DNA from: Phytophthora colocasiae
Lineage: Eukaryota; Oomycota; Peronosporomycetes; Peronosporales; Peronosporaceae
Reading direction: 5' to 3'
Assembly: GCA_018806915.1 (NCBI GenBank)
Contig: JAGKQI010000099.1
Location: 868,001 to 932,000, forward strand
Length of the DNA stretch: 64,000 nt
Below are positions 27,794 through 39,157 of this stretch, piece after piece (position 1 is the stretch's first letter; each line of letters begins with the position of its first letter). The translations under genes were made by a program, and so were the position numbers. A model generated the notes under the pieces. That model was given only the letters and a program-made list of their open reading frames with translations. It did not search any database and had not been told where the DNA came from.

Positions 27794-28786
27794 TGTCGGC
27801 TACTTCTCTTAAACGCCGCTGTAATCCAACTAGAGGGAGCGTGTGGGTCACACGAGCAGGAGCTAGAAGTCGTCTGTCACCAGTAAAACTAGGTGGACCA
27901 ACCGGTTGCTGAAATCCAGCAGAGACAACTTAGGGAGGGGACATTAGCAGCAACCATCAACCTCGGGTAGGTTGACAGCCTGTCCTCACGCTTGCCCGAA
28001 CATGTAACATGTAAATATACGTAAACTGAGACTCTCATAACACGTCTTCACCTTCCACGTTCCAGACTCAGTTCATACGGCCAAGACGCCATCAGTAGGC
28101 ACCGTAGCCACTCGGTCGCTAACCGAGATCCCAGCCCTCTACACAGACTCCTTCGTGATTGCCACCTCAGAACCCTGTGCCTCACCTCACTAATGACTCG
28201 ATACGCCTCCGCCGACCAGTACGTCGCAGAACGAAGCCACGTACGAAACCTCTGAATGCTGTTGGGTGAAGCCGACCCCTTGGTCGCAGTACTCCACGCG
28301 TCGTGTTTAGCTGCTTAACTCTTCTCAACCGAGCAGAATCGCAACTGGGAGGTGTGGCGGCTGACCGCGCACCCAGAGCTCCCCCTAGCTACCGTCGCCC
28401 CCTCTAGACTACACCTAAACTAACTATACTGGTCGCCACCGTCAGGATCTTCCTTCGGCGACGCTCTGCAAGCTTTCTCCGCCGTTCACTGCCTTCTATC
28501 TGCGTCGTTCGCCTTGGTTGTATACTTATCTCCATCGTAACTGCTCCGTGTCATCCCTCCTGTAGCGATCTTCTCGTGTAGCCGTCGTCCTGCAACTTCA
28601 ACGTCTCCGCCAATGTCTTGTGTCTGTAGTCCTGCTTGTCACCGTCCTGCACTCCGTTGATCCCGATTGACTGATCATCTACTTCCAACTATCTTCGTCG
28701 TCACTGGTAAGGTCAATTGTCACTGCGGCGCGGGATTCTGCTGACATTGCTTGTGTTTCAGGTGCGTGGAGCACTACCTGTCCACA
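27794..28786 (-). repeat. LTR 2
   Basis: 993 bp. It differs from the others at several sites, for example ACAACTTAG and CAACCATCAACC near 27920-27965, and shares CTTCGTGATTG with LTR 3 only. It is the most distinct LTR. Confidence 0.88.
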
Positions 28787-29395
28787 CGCCATCCCCGCCA
28801 GAAGGTCGTCCTCGACCTTTCCTTCGTCGAGTAATCGCTCAAAACCGTTGTGCTGTAAGCCATGCTGCCACCACTGGTCCTCCTGGCCGGTCTCGATACT
28901 CCACTCACTGTGCTGTGTTTCATATCGCCCTGCCTTGTTTCGAACTTTCCGCTGTCCTTGTTCACGAACACTGCCTCCTGTGGCTTCTGCCATGATGACC
29001 TTGACTGATGTTGGCCACCGTGACTGTCCTCGCCCTCGTAAAGCTTGTGCCGTGCCGTCTCTGCGTCGGAGTCCGTAGTTTCCAAGTCCACCGTTTCCAG
29101 TAGTCTGACCTTTAACGTTTCCTTCACGTGTTTCGTCTGGATCGCTTGCTGTTGTTCCGGTGCTGCTGCCAACGTCATGTGCTGTTTTCTTGGTCGTCGT
29201 AGCGCTTGGAACCCTGCGATCTGTAGTTGTATCCACCGTTTTGGCTGTTGACGTCGTCTGCTGGTCACGTAAAGTACTCCGTCGCGCTGCTCGCGCTTCC
29301 CGGGCCTCTGTTGCTTCTCGCCGTTTCGTTTCCTGCCGTTCAGCTTCATCCGTTCTTGGTAGTTCACTATGTCTCGGTCGTGTCCGTCCACGCAC
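28679..29395 (-). CDS. retroelement extra ORF, unit 2 (best-preserved C-terminus)
   Basis: Here the join to the LTR-coded tail stays in frame: HNGFERLLDEGKVEDDLL leads into GMACGQVVLHAPETQ and the SUMO-interaction-like TIDLTSDDED end. This is probably the original reading. The helical ERLLDEGKVEDDLLAG segment is missing or scrambled in units 1 and 4 because of an A-run and a C-run length change. Confidence 0.65.
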   Translation of the reverse strand: MRGRTRPRHSELPRTDEAERQETKRREATEAREARAARRSTLRDQQTTSTAKTVDTTTDRRVPSATTTKKTAHDVGSSTGTTASDPDETREGNVKGQTTGNGGLGNYGLRRRDGTAQALRGRGQSRWPTSVKVIMAEATGGSVREQGQRKVRNKAGRYETQHSEWSIETGQEDQWWQHGLQHNGFERLLDEGKVEDDLLAGMACGQVVLHAPETQAMSAESRAAVTIDLTSDDEDSWK

Positions 29396-29820
29396 CTGTG
29401 TGCCTGGTGTCGGTGATGTACCAGTCGTCTCGTGCGTTTCAGATAACTCTTGGTTCGGCTGCTTCTCGTCGAGTGCCTGTACCTCTGTCGCCCGAGTTCG
29501 TGTTTGTCCCTTAGCTGAGGTTGTCGTGCCGGTGCCCCAGTTATTCTTGGCCCCATCGTCCCGGCAACGTCGCCACTGGTAACTCGCGTCCTCACAGTAA
29601 CATCTGGGTCTGTGGTTACCACTTGCGTCACCGTACTCGTGCTGTTATCTTCGTTCATTCCCTGACCCGTGCTCGTTCGTGTCTGTGTCTCTGGTACAGT
29701 CGTAGGTCGCTGTCCTAGCTCATCAACGCCTTACGCAGGGTTCTGTCCTTCCGCACTACTGTCATGCCCGTAGATCAGCTCGTCTTCGGCGAGATCCTTC
29801 AGAATTTGCTCTGCCACCTG

Positions 29821-30207
29821 TTAGCTGACACTTTGGTCGTAGAACCAGTCTTCGCCAACCAGAAAGTCGCCTGTATCACTGCCAACTATAAGCGCGTCTA
29901 CCACCATGCGTTGTGCGTACTGCGTCCAAAAGACGAACCTATAGACTCCGAGAACCCGTACAGCTACTCCACTGAAACCTTCCATGAAGTCGACTGGCGG
30001 TGGTACATGTAGGCGTGTACCTTTCTCCTTCCAACCTCGTCCGGCTACGCTGTACTGTGCACCCGTGTCGAGATTCACTGCCGTCGTCTTGCCCCTTATC
30101 GTCACGATCGCCGTCCGTAGTGAGTCCACTGCAGGTGCTCGTAGTTTTCCCGTTTTGCAGTGTCTCATCGTCCCACCGAGTACTGGGGCTGCTATACGTG
30201 CTGCCAC
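29821..30207 (-). CDS. retropepsin-like protease, unit 2
   Basis: A 128-codon frame with LDTGAQYSVAG, ending FLVGEDWFYDQSVS. A 9-bp in-frame deletion removes three residues (AVQ) near 30140 relative to units 1, 3 and 4, outside the catalytic motif. Confidence 0.75.
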   Translation of the reverse strand: MAARIAAPVLGGTMRHCKTGKLRAPAVDSLRTAIVTIRGKTTAVNLDTGAQYSVAGRGWKEKGTRLHVPPPVDFMEGFSGVAVRVLGVYRFVFWTQYAQRMVVDALIVGSDTGDFLVGEDWFYDQSVS

Positions 30208-31551
30208 TCAGATATTCGTAAGACTTGTGCAGTAGCTGCTTCATGGACCTCTTCAACACTCGAACAGCGCCTGAATCTTCATGACGAATGGTCGTAACGT
30301 CTTCCGCTGTCAATACTTCTGCTCGCCCTTGTGTCCGTTTGTGATCACTGTAACCGTAGTATATGCCTTCGGAGTACTGCAACTGCTCATCTCGTTGTCT
30401 AAGCTGCCGCCGTTCTTTTGCCTGAGCTTTTAACACTCGTTTCTGGTATCGTCGTCGTGACCGTGAGGCTTGTACCTGCGCATCTTGACCGAGCAACCGT
30501 GTAACTCGTCCAGTGTCCGTACTATCGATCGTAGTTCCGTTCGTGACGGCCGCCGTCTTATCAATGGCTTCTCTCACGATGTCTGTCGTCTCAGGGCTTG
30601 TATCCTTGGATCTCCGTAGTTTCGCTGCTTTTTGTCGCACCGACTTTTCTTGCTGCTGTAGATGTACCCGTTCCCAACGCCGTTCAGCTTCTGCCTGGGC
30701 GATGTCTCGCTGTCTTTGTCCCGCCTTCAACTGGAACACTAAGGAACGGGTGCTATCTGCGACCTCCATCTCTTCGATGATTGGTTTCTCCATGGGCGTG
30801 GCTGGTGCGCCATCCCCAGTGAAAGACACCTTCGACATCCGTGTACGTTCAACCCTGACATCCTTTTAGTCTCTTCGTCAATACTGTAGACACAGCTCGC
30901 TGTCTGATAATTGTCTGTTGCCGCTGTAATCTCCAGAGGCTCAGTTTCACCTGTCGTCGCCGTCAACAGTTCTTCGGCCGTCTCTGGAGCTTCCAAGTCT
31001 GTAGTCAAGGCTGGTGACACCTCTTCTTGCAGCGTCGCCTCGCCATCCCCAGTCCTGAGTCCTCTGTCGTCTTCGAAGTGAACGCGTCGTCGCTTACGTC
31101 GTTCCTGTTCATCGCTCTTCGCTGGGATATTCTCTACTGTGCCGATCGCTCTTTCCGTGCCGTCAGCTTCCAGGTTCCCATTCTGCTCCTTCGTAACGGT
31201 GTTATCGGCGCCGTTTGATGCCGCACCGTCTGTTCCTTCATCCTTACTGTCCGTCTCGGTCGCAAACACCACTGATCTTCTCGTGGGCGTCTTTGGCCGG
31301 TTCCTTCGTCTCCTTCTTCGTCTCTTCCGCCCAACTGTCGGAGTCTCGTCCTCCAGCTGCCGTTTTCTAGACGCCACCATTGAATCCTGCTGTACAGTGC
31401 CTTCCGTCTTCTGTTCTGATACCAGCCACCCTCGTCTTGGTTCGTCCGTGCCTCTCGCTCCCCGTTCTTGCCGTGCGTGATGTTGGGCCGGGGCCCTACA
31501 TCCGCCCGTCGTTTCCCGAGTTACTGTTCGCATCCTGGTTTCCACCCTCAC
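29939..31551 (-). pseudogene. basic linker region, unit 2 (two frames)
   Basis: Two overlapping frames (31551-30739 and 30838-29939) together cover the basic linker. The break is at a T run near 30866 that is one base shorter than in units 1, 3 and 4. The second frame runs across the protease region in the wrong phase. The upstream frame reads through the Gag end with a shorter C run near 31494. Confidence 0.5.
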
Positions 31552-32483
31552 TGCTCTGAGTTACTACCGGGCTGCTCTCTTCCATCTGAACGTTGGTGCT
31601 GAGGAGTCTGTTGCCGAGTCGACGTCTGTTTTGTCGATGCCGTGTTAGCTGCTGTACCCGTTGCTGTCGTCGCTGTCGCTTCTGGAACTAGCCGGTATCC
31701 AGCAGGAATCACCATGTTCCACTGACTGCCTGCTTGAAGTGTAGCACCTCCAGCTGGGAGAACTAATCTTCCTTCAACGTCGTACCTCGGAGGAGGGCCA
31801 CTTGTCAAACCCACATCATCGTAGCCAGACACGACAAACCCCAAGTTTCCACCGCCCGAGAACTGCTGTGGTCTGAGTAATTCGGGAGTCGACATCGCTG
31901 AGGTAGCGTTGCTCGTCGTTGCTCGCTCGTCGTGCGCGCGTATGGCCGTCGCCAAGTCCACGCCGTAACCTTCACCGTATTCGCCGACCTGGTCCACGGC
32001 AGAGTTCACTGCTTCGTTGAGTGTCGCTGGGCGATGCCCACGTACTATGGTCGCACACCACGCGTTGCTCATGCCAGACAGGAACGAATCCACCAACCAT
32101 TCTTCGTCGACCGGGTTACTTGACGCGATTTCTCGAAGCTTCTGTGCGTACTCGACCAAGGATTCACCTCGCTGCTGTCGTCGCTGACGGAGCCTCGCAA
32201 CCACCTCCGGGTTCGAACGTTTGACCAAATACCGGTCCCTCATCATCTTACTTAGATTGCCGAATGTCTGGTCTTCTCGCCGGCTAAACGCGTCCTCCAC
32301 AGTGTCGTACCACATGAGCGCCTCACCCTCAAGACTTGCAACCATCTCGATGAAGACCTCATGCTCCCGCCAGTCTGTTCTCAGGATCGCTGTCTGACGC
32401 CGAAGCTCATTCTTAACTGCTTTCAACCACGCTTTCACAGTGACTTTCGGTTCTCCTAGTCCCTTGAACTTTGGTAGTCTCAA
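31548..32483 (-). CDS. Gag capsid region, unit 2
   Basis: 311 codons, identical at the protein level to unit 1 as far as I can read, with all Gag landmarks present. Confidence 0.82.
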   Translation of the reverse strand: MRLPKFKGLGEPKVTVKAWLKAVKNELRRQTAILRTDWREHEVFIEMVASLEGEALMWYDTVEDAFSRREDQTFGNLSKMMRDRYLVKRSNPEVVARLRQRRQQRGESLVEYAQKLREIASSNPVDEEWLVDSFLSGMSNAWCATIVRGHRPATLNEAVNSAVDQVGEYGEGYGVDLATAIRAHDERATTSNATSAMSTPELLRPQQFSGGGNLGFVVSGYDDVGLTSGPPPRYDVEGRLVLPAGGATLQAGSQWNMVIPAGYRLVPEATATTATGTAANTASTKQTSTRQQTPQHQRSDGREQPGSNSEQ

Positions 32484-32557
32484 CTTCTTCTCTCGACTTG
32501 GTGGAGCCTGGTAAACCCACGTCGGTGCTGGTGGAACTGCAAATACCTGTGGAGGAG

Positions 32558-33055
32558 CTAGAGCAGGGGCACTGGTGGTACCGCCGCTGCTAGTCCTTCG
32601 GGAACACCCACCCCTGCTCCGCCGTCTCCCATAGGCACTGGTGCTGCTTGTCCCAGTCCACCGTCGTCTCCGCCGTCGTTACCTTGCCCTCCGTCGTCGT
32701 TACCACCGCCGTTACCATTGCCTCCAGGGTTGTCTGCTATCCCGGGTGCCGGTACGACTGGTGCTACTGGTGCTTGTTGTCCTCCTCCCGATCCCGGTAT
32801 GTTGACCATCGAAGCGACGCCACTGTTTCCGCCGCTAACTCGAGGAGTATGACCCGCCGTTGCCCGTACGTTTGCTGTTTCCGGCATTGAACTTCCACTA
32901 ATGCTGTGCAGGACCGCCTGTGGAACTTGTTTTCCCCCTCCTTGGGCTAATCCTGGGTCCGCTGCTACATGTGCCGCTTCCGCTACCGCGTCGTGAAACG
33001 AGGCTCGCCGTTCAGCCCGTTCATCTCTCGCAGCACTAGCCGATCGTCGAACCAT
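32558..33055 (-). CDS. Gag N-terminal region, unit 2
   Basis: 165 codons from MVRRSASAAR to a stop just after VPPVP. The C run has four bases here, so the frame ends before the capsid region, which overlaps it in the -1 frame from about 32685. Confidence 0.65.
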   Translation of the reverse strand: MVRRSASAARDERAERRASFHDAVAEAAHVAADPGLAQGGGKQVPQAVLHSISGSSMPETANVRATAGHTPRVSGGNSGVASMVNIPGSGGGQQAPVAPVVPAPGIADNPGGNGNGGGNDDGGQGNDGGDDGGLGQAAPVPMGDGGAGVGVPEGLAAAVPPVPLL

Positions 33056-33470
33056 ACTTTCCTTTAACTTTCAGTATCTGTGCCTTCCTTATATGTGTCT
33101 TCCGTATCCGTGTCTGTAACTTCCTTGTTCGTGACTTCCGTATCCGTGTCCGTAACTTCCTGTAATACAAAACCCAGTCTCATGTTCAGTATCTGTATCT
33201 TACTAACCCCTCAGTAACAGTATCTGTGGCTCATGCTGTGCGGAATCTCTGTAGATGGCCTTCTTGCCCTGTGTCTGTAGTAGGCCCGTATTGCCTAACG
33301 TCTGTGCTTCCTTACTTCCGTACGCCTACAGGATAGGCCAGTACACCTAGTGCCAGTATTGCACCACTCCCAGTACAGAGTGTCCTGCCATGGTCCTTGC
33401 CCACTGTGACTAGGCTCGCAAAGTCCACCTTATTGCAAACTTGCCCAGAAAGCCACTGTAATGACCACCA

Positions 33471-34461
33471 TGTCGGCTACTTCTCTTAAACGCCGCTGTA
33501 ATCCAACTAGAGGAGCGTGTGGGTCACACGAGCAGGAGCTAGAAGTCGTCTGTCACCAGTAAAACTAGGTGGACCAACCGGTTGCTGAAATCCATCAGAG
33601 ACAGCTTAGGAGGGGACATTAGCAGCAACTACCAACCTCGGGTAGGTTGACAGCCTGTCCTCACGCTTGCCCGAACATGTAACATGTAAATATACGTAAA
33701 CTGAGACTCTCATAACACGTCTTCACCTTCCACGTTCCAGACTCAGTTCATACGGCCAAGACGCCATCAGTAGGCACCGTAGCCACTCGGTCGCTAACCG
33801 AGATCCCAGCCCTCTACACAGACTCCTTCGTGATTGCCACCTCAGAACCCTGTGCCTCACCTCACTAATGACTCGATACGCCTCCGCCGACCAGTACGTC
33901 GCAGAACGAAGCCACGTACGAAACCTCTGAATGCTGTTGGGTGAAGCCGACCCCTTGGTCGCAGTACTCCACGCGTCGTGTTTAGCTGCTTAACTCTTCT
34001 CAACCGAGCAGAATCGCAACTGGGAGGTGTGGCGGCTGACCGCGCACCCAGAGCTCCCCCTAGCTACCGTCGCCCCCTCTAGACTACACCTAAACTAACT
34101 ATACTGGTCGCCACCGTCAGGATCTTCCTTCGGCGACGCTCTGCAAGCTTTCTCCGCCGTTCACTGCCTTCTATCTGCGTCGTTCGCCTTGGTTGTATAC
34201 TTATCTCCATCGTAACTGCTCCGTGTCATCCCTCCTGTAGCGATCTTCTCGTGTAGCCGTCGTCCTGCAACTTCAACGTCTCCGCCAATGTCTTGTGTCT
34301 GTAGTCCTGCTTGTCACCGTCCTGCACTCCGTTGATCCCGATTGACTGATCATCTACTTCCAACTATCTTCGTCGTCACTGGTAAGGTCAATTGTCACTG
34401 CGGCGCGGGATTCTGCTGACATTGCTTGTGTTTCAGGTGCGTGGAGCACTACCTGTCCACA
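33471..34461 (-). repeat. LTR 3
   Basis: 991 bp. It has one G fewer in two G runs near 33513 and 33610 than LTR 1, and shares CTTCGTGATTG with LTR 2. Confidence 0.88.
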
Positions 34462-35069
34462 CGCCATCCCCGCCAGAAGGTCGTCCTCGACCTTTCCTTC
34501 GTCGAGTAATCGCTCAAACCGTTGTGCTGTAAGCCATGCTGCCACCACTGGTCCTCCTGGCCGGTCTCGATACTCCACTCACTGTGCTGTGTTTCATATC
34601 GCCCTGCCTTGTTTCGAACTTTCCGCTGTCCTTGTTCACGAACACTGCCTCCTGTGGCTTCTGCCATGATGACCTTGACTGATGTTGGCCACCGTGACTG
34701 TCCTCGCCCTCGTAAAGCTTGTGCCGTGCCGTCTCTGCGTCGGAGTCCGTAGTTTCCAAGTCCACCGTTTCCAGTAGTCTGACCTTTAACGTTTCCTTCA
34801 CGTGTTTCGTCTGGATCGCTTGCTGTTGTTCCGGTGCTGCTGCCAACGTCATGTGCTGTTTTCTTGGTCGTCGTAGCGCTTGGAACCCCGCGATCTGTAG
34901 TTGTATCCACCGTTTTGGCTGTTGACGTCGTCTGCTGGTCACGTAAAGTACTCCGTCGCGCTGCTCGCGCTTCCGGGCCTCTGTTGCTTCTCGCCGTTTC
35001 GTTTCCTGCCGTTCCAGCTTCATCCGTTCTTGGTAGTTCACTATGTCTCGGTCGTGTCCGTCCACGCAC
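34354..35069 (-). pseudogene. retroelement extra ORF, unit 3 (broken)
   Basis: Split into two overlapping frames (35069-34449 and 34578-34354). A C run near 34974 has lost one base and a C is gained near 35014, so a ~40-bp stretch is read in another frame. The LTR-coded tail with TIDLTSDDED is intact and preceded by FERLLDEGKVEDD, as in unit 2. Confidence 0.55.
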
Positions 35070-35494
35070 CTGTGTGCCTGGTGTCGGTGATGTACCAGTC
35101 GTCTCGTGCGTTTCAGATAACTCTTGGTTCGGCTGCTTCTCGTCGAGTGCCTGTACCTCTGTCGCCCGAGTTCGTGTTTGTCCCTTAGCTGAGGTTGTCG
35201 TGCCGGTGCCCCAGTTATTCTTGGCCCCATCGTCCCGGCAACGTCGCCACTGGTAACTCGCGTCCTCACAGTAACATCTGGGTCTGTGGTTACCACTTGC
35301 GTCACCGTACTCGTGCTGTTATCTTCGTTCATTCCCTGACCCGTGCTCGTTCGTGTCTGTGTCTCTGGTACAGTCGTAGGTCGCTGTCCTAGCTCATCAA
35401 CGCCTTACGCAGGGTTCTGTCCTTCCGCACTACTGTCATGCCCGTAGATCAGCTCGTCTTCGGCGAGATCCTTCAGAATTTGCTCTGCCACCTG

Positions 35495-35890
35495 TTAGCT
35501 GACACTTTGGTCGTAGAACCAGTCTTCGCCAACCAGAAAGTCGCCTGTATCACTGCCAACTATAAGCGCGTCTACCACCATGCGTTGTGCGTACTGCGTC
35601 CAAAAGACGAACCTATAGACTCCGAGAACCCGTACAGCTACTCCACTGAAACCTTCCATGAAGTCGACTGGCGGTGGTACATGTAGGCGTGTACCTTTCT
35701 CCTTCCAACCTCGTCCGGCTACGCTGTACTGTGCACCCGTGTCGAGATTCACTGCCGTCGTCTTGCCCCTTATCGTCACGATCGCCGTCCGTAGTGAGTC
35801 CACTGCAGGTGCTTGAACCGCCCGTAGTTTTCCCGTTTTGCAGTGTCTCATCGTCCCACCGAGTACTGGGGCTGCTATACGTGCTGCCAC
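35495..35890 (-). CDS. retropepsin-like protease, unit 3
   Basis: 131 codons including the AVQ residues missing from unit 2. The catalytic DTG and the terminal GEDWFYDQSVS are intact. Confidence 0.77.
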   Translation of the reverse strand: MAARIAAPVLGGTMRHCKTGKLRAVQAPAVDSLRTAIVTIRGKTTAVNLDTGAQYSVAGRGWKEKGTRLHVPPPVDFMEGFSGVAVRVLGVYRFVFWTQYAQRMVVDALIVGSDTGDFLVGEDWFYDQSVS

Positions 35891-37268
35891 TCAGATATTC
35901 GTAAGACTTGTGCAGTAGCTGCTTCATGGACCTCTTCAACACTCGAACAGCGCCTGAATCTTCATGACGAATGGTCGTAACGTCTTCCGCTGTCAATACT
36001 TCTGCTCGCCCTTGTGTCCGTTTGTGATCACTGTAACCGTAGTATATGCCTTCGGAGTACTGCAACTGCTCATCTCGTTGTCTAAGCTGCCGCCGTTCTT
36101 TTGCCTGAGCTTTTAACACTCGTTTCTGGTATCGTCGTCGTGACCGTGAGGCTTGTACCTGCGCATCTTGACCGAGCAACCGTGTAACTCGTCCAGTGTC
36201 CGTACTATCGATCGTAGTTCCGTTCGTGACGGCCGCCGTCTTATCAATGGCTTCTCTCACGATGTCTGTCGTCTCAGGGCTTGTATCCTTGGATCTCCGT
36301 AGTTTCGCTGCTTTTTGTCGCACCGACTTTTCTTGCTGCTGTAGATGTACCCGTTCCCAACGCCGTTCAGCTTCTGCCTGGGCGATGTCTCGCTGTCTTT
36401 GTCCCGCCTTCAACTGGAACACTAAGGAACGGGTGCTATCTGCGACCTCCATCTCTTCGATGATTGGTTTCTCCATGGGCGTGGCTGGTGCGCCATCCCC
36501 AGTGAAAGACACCTTCGACATCCGTGTACGTTCAACCCTGACATCCTTTTTAGTCTCTTCGTCAATACTGTAGACACAGCTCGCTGTCTGATAATTGTCT
36601 GTTGCCGCTGTAATCTCCAGAGGCTCAGTTTCACCTGTCGTCGCCGTCAACAGTTCTTCGGCCGTCTCTGGAGCTTCCAAGTCTGTAGTCAAGGCTGGTG
36701 ACACCTCTTCTTGCAGCGTCGCCTCGCCATCCCCAGTCCTGAGTCCTCTGTCGTCTTCGAAGTGAACGCGTCGTCGCTTACGTCGTTCCTGTTCATCGCT
36801 CTTCGCTGGGATATTCTCTACTGTGCCGATCGCTCTTTCCGTGCCGTCAGCTTCCAGGTTCCCATTCTGCTCCTTCGTAACGGTGTTATCGGCGCCGTTT
36901 GATGCCGCACCGTCTGTTCCTTCATCCTTACTGTCCGTCTCGGTCGCAAACACCACTGATCTTCTCGTGGGCGTCTTTGGCCGGTTCCTTCGTCTCCTTC
37001 TTCGTCTCTTCCGCCCAACTGTCGGAGTCTCGTCCTCCAGCTGCCGTTTTCTAGACGCCACCATTGAATCCTGCTGTACAGTGCCTTCCGTCTTCTGTTC
37101 TGATACCAGCCACCCTCGTCTTGGTTCGTCCGTGCCTCTCGCTCCCCGTTCTTGCCGTGCGTGATGTTGGGCCGGGGCCCCTACATCCGCCCGTCGTTTC
37201 GAGTTACTGGTCGCATCCTGGTTTCCACCCTCACTGCTCTGAGTTACTACCGGGCTGCTCTCTTCCAT
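35613..37268 (-). CDS. basic linker region, unit 3 (longest uninterrupted frame)
   Basis: 551 codons from an ATG (MEESSPVVTQSSEGG) that overlaps the Gag stop by 38 bp, through the nuclear-signal-like basic blocks to beyond the protease start. Loss of two G bases near 37199 relative to other units opens the link from the Gag overlap into this frame. The last ~90 codons overlap the protease in another phase. It best shows the intended order Gag, linker, protease. Confidence 0.6.
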   Translation of the reverse strand: MEESSPVVTQSSEGGNQDATSNSKRRADVGAPAQHHARQERGARGTDEPRRGWLVSEQKTEGTVQQDSMVASRKRQLEDETPTVGRKRRRRRRRNRPKTPTRRSVVFATETDSKDEGTDGAASNGADNTVTKEQNGNLEADGTERAIGTVENIPAKSDEQERRKRRRVHFEDDRGLRTGDGEATLQEEVSPALTTDLEAPETAEELLTATTGETEPLEITAATDNYQTASCVYSIDEETKKDVRVERTRMSKVSFTGDGAPATPMEKPIIEEMEVADSTRSLVFQLKAGQRQRDIAQAEAERRWERVHLQQQEKSVRQKAAKLRRSKDTSPETTDIVREAIDKTAAVTNGTTIDSTDTGRVTRLLGQDAQVQASRSRRRYQKRVLKAQAKERRQLRQRDEQLQYSEGIYYGYSDHKRTQGRAEVLTAEDVTTIRHEDSGAVRVLKRSMKQLLHKSYEYLSGSTYSSPSTRWDDETLQNGKTTGGSSTCSGLTTDGDRDDKGQDDGSESRHGCTVQRSRTRLEGERYTPTCTTASRLHGRFQWSSCTGSRSL

Positions 37269-38166
37269 CTGAACGTTGGTGCTGAGGAGTCTGTTGCCGA
37301 GTCGACGTCTGTTTTGTCGATGCCGTGTTAGCTGCTGTACCCGTTGCTGTCGTCGCTGTCGCTTCTGGAACTAGCCGGTATCCAGCAGGAATCACCATGT
37401 TCCACTGACTGCCTGCTTGAAGTGTAGCACCTCCAGCTGGGAGAACTAATCTTCCTTCAACGTCGTACCTCGGAGGAGGGCCACTTGTCAAACCCACATC
37501 ATCGTAGCCAGACACGACAAACCCCAAGTTTCCACCGCCCGAGAACTGCTGTGGTCTGAGTAATTCGGGAGTCGACATCGCTGAGGTAGCGTTGCTCGTC
37601 GTTGCTCGCTCGTCGTGCGCGCGTATGGCCGTCGCCAAGTCCACGCCGTAACCTTCACCGTATTCGCCGACCTGGTCCACGGCAGAGTTCACTGCTTCGT
37701 TGAGTGTCGCTGGGCGATGCCCACGTACTATGGTCGCACACCACGCGTTGCTCATGCCAGACAGGAACGAATCCACCAACCATTCTTCGTCGACCGGGTT
37801 GCTTGACGCGATTTCTCGAAGCTTCTGTGCGTACTCGACCAAGGATTCACCTCGCTGCTGTCGTCGCTGACGGAGCCTCGCAACCACCTCCGGGTTCGAA
37901 CGTTTGACCAAATACCGGTCCCTCATCATCTTACTTAGATTGCCGAATGTCTGGTCTTCTCGCCGGCTAAACGCGTCCTCCACAGTGTCGTACCACATGA
38001 GCGCCTCACCCTCAAGACTTGCAACCATCTCGATGAAGACCTCATGCTCCCGCCAGTCTGTTCTCAGGATCGCTGTCTGACGCCGAAGCTCATTCTTAAC
38101 TGCTTTCAACCACGCTTTCACAGTGACTTTCGGTTCTCCTAGTCCCTTGAACTTTGGTAGTCTCAA
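37231..38166 (-). CDS. Gag capsid region, unit 3
   Basis: 311 codons, same protein as unit 1. One silent difference (GGGTTGCTT instead of GGGTTACTT near 37800) distinguishes the copy. Confidence 0.82.
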   Translation of the reverse strand: MRLPKFKGLGEPKVTVKAWLKAVKNELRRQTAILRTDWREHEVFIEMVASLEGEALMWYDTVEDAFSRREDQTFGNLSKMMRDRYLVKRSNPEVVARLRQRRQQRGESLVEYAQKLREIASSNPVDEEWLVDSFLSGMSNAWCATIVRGHRPATLNEAVNSAVDQVGEYGEGYGVDLATAIRAHDERATTSNATSAMSTPELLRPQQFSGGGNLGFVVSGYDDVGLTSGPPPRYDVEGRLVLPAGGATLQAGSQWNMVIPAGYRLVPEATATTATGTAANTASTKQTSTRQQTPQHQRSDGREQPGSNSEQ

Positions 38167-38240
38167 CTTCTTCTCTCGACTTGGTGGAGCCTGGTAAACC
38201 CACGTCGGTGCTGGTGGAACTGCAAATACCTGTGGAGGAG

Positions 38241-38738
38241 CTAGAGCAGGGGCACTGGTGGTACCGCCGCTGCTAGTCCTTCGGGAACACCCACCCCTGC
38301 TCCGCCGTCTCCCATAGGCACTGGTGCTGCTTGTCCCAGTCCACCGTCGTCTCCGCCGTCGTTACCTTGCCCTCCGTCGTCGTTACCACCGCCGTTACCA
38401 TTGCCTCCAGGGTTGTCTGCTATCCCGGGTGCCGGTACGACTGGTGCTACTGGTGCTTGTTGTCCTCCTCCCGATCCCGGTATGTTGACCATCGAAGCGA
38501 CGCCACTGTTTCCGCCGCTAACTCGAGGAGTATGACCCGCCGTTGCCCGTACGTTTGCTGTTTCCGGCATTGAACTTCCACTAATGCTGTGCAGGACCGC
38601 CTGTGGAACTTGTTTTCCCCCTCCTTGGGCTAATCCTGGGTCCGCTGCTACATGTGCCGCTTCCGCTACCGCGTCGTGAAACGAGGCTCGCCGTTCAGCC
38701 CGTTCATCTCTCGCAGCACTAGCCGATCGTCGAACCAT
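38241..38738 (-). CDS. Gag N-terminal region, unit 3
   Basis: 165 codons, same as unit 2, with a four-base C run. The leader upstream has an extra TGTG in a TGTGTGTG stretch near 38956. Confidence 0.65.
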   Translation of the reverse strand: MVRRSASAARDERAERRASFHDAVAEAAHVAADPGLAQGGGKQVPQAVLHSISGSSMPETANVRATAGHTPRVSGGNSGVASMVNIPGSGGGQQAPVAPVVPAPGIADNPGGNGNGGGNDDGGQGNDGGDDGGLGQAAPVPMGDGGAGVGVPEGLAAAVPPVPLL

Positions 38739-39157
38739 ACTTTCCTTTAACTTTCAGTATCTGTGCCTTCCTTATATGTGTCTTCCGTATCCGTGTCTGT
38801 AACTTCCTTGTTCGTGACTTCCGTATCCGTGTCCGTAACTTCCTGTAATACAAAACCCAGTCTCATGTTCAGTATCTGTATCTTACTAACCCCTCAGTAA
38901 CAGTATCTGTGGCTCATGCTGTGCGGAATCTCTGTAGATGGCCTTCTTGCCCTGTGTGTGTCTGTAGTAGGCCCGTATTGCCTAACGTCTGTGCTTCCTT
39001 ACTTCCGTACGCCTACAGGATAGGCCAGTACACCTAGTGCCAGTATTGCACCACTCCCAGTACAGAGTGTCCTGCCATGGTCCTTGCCCACTGTGACTAG
39101 GCTCGCAAAGTCCACCTTATTGCAAACTTGCCCAGAAAGCCACTGTAATGACCACCA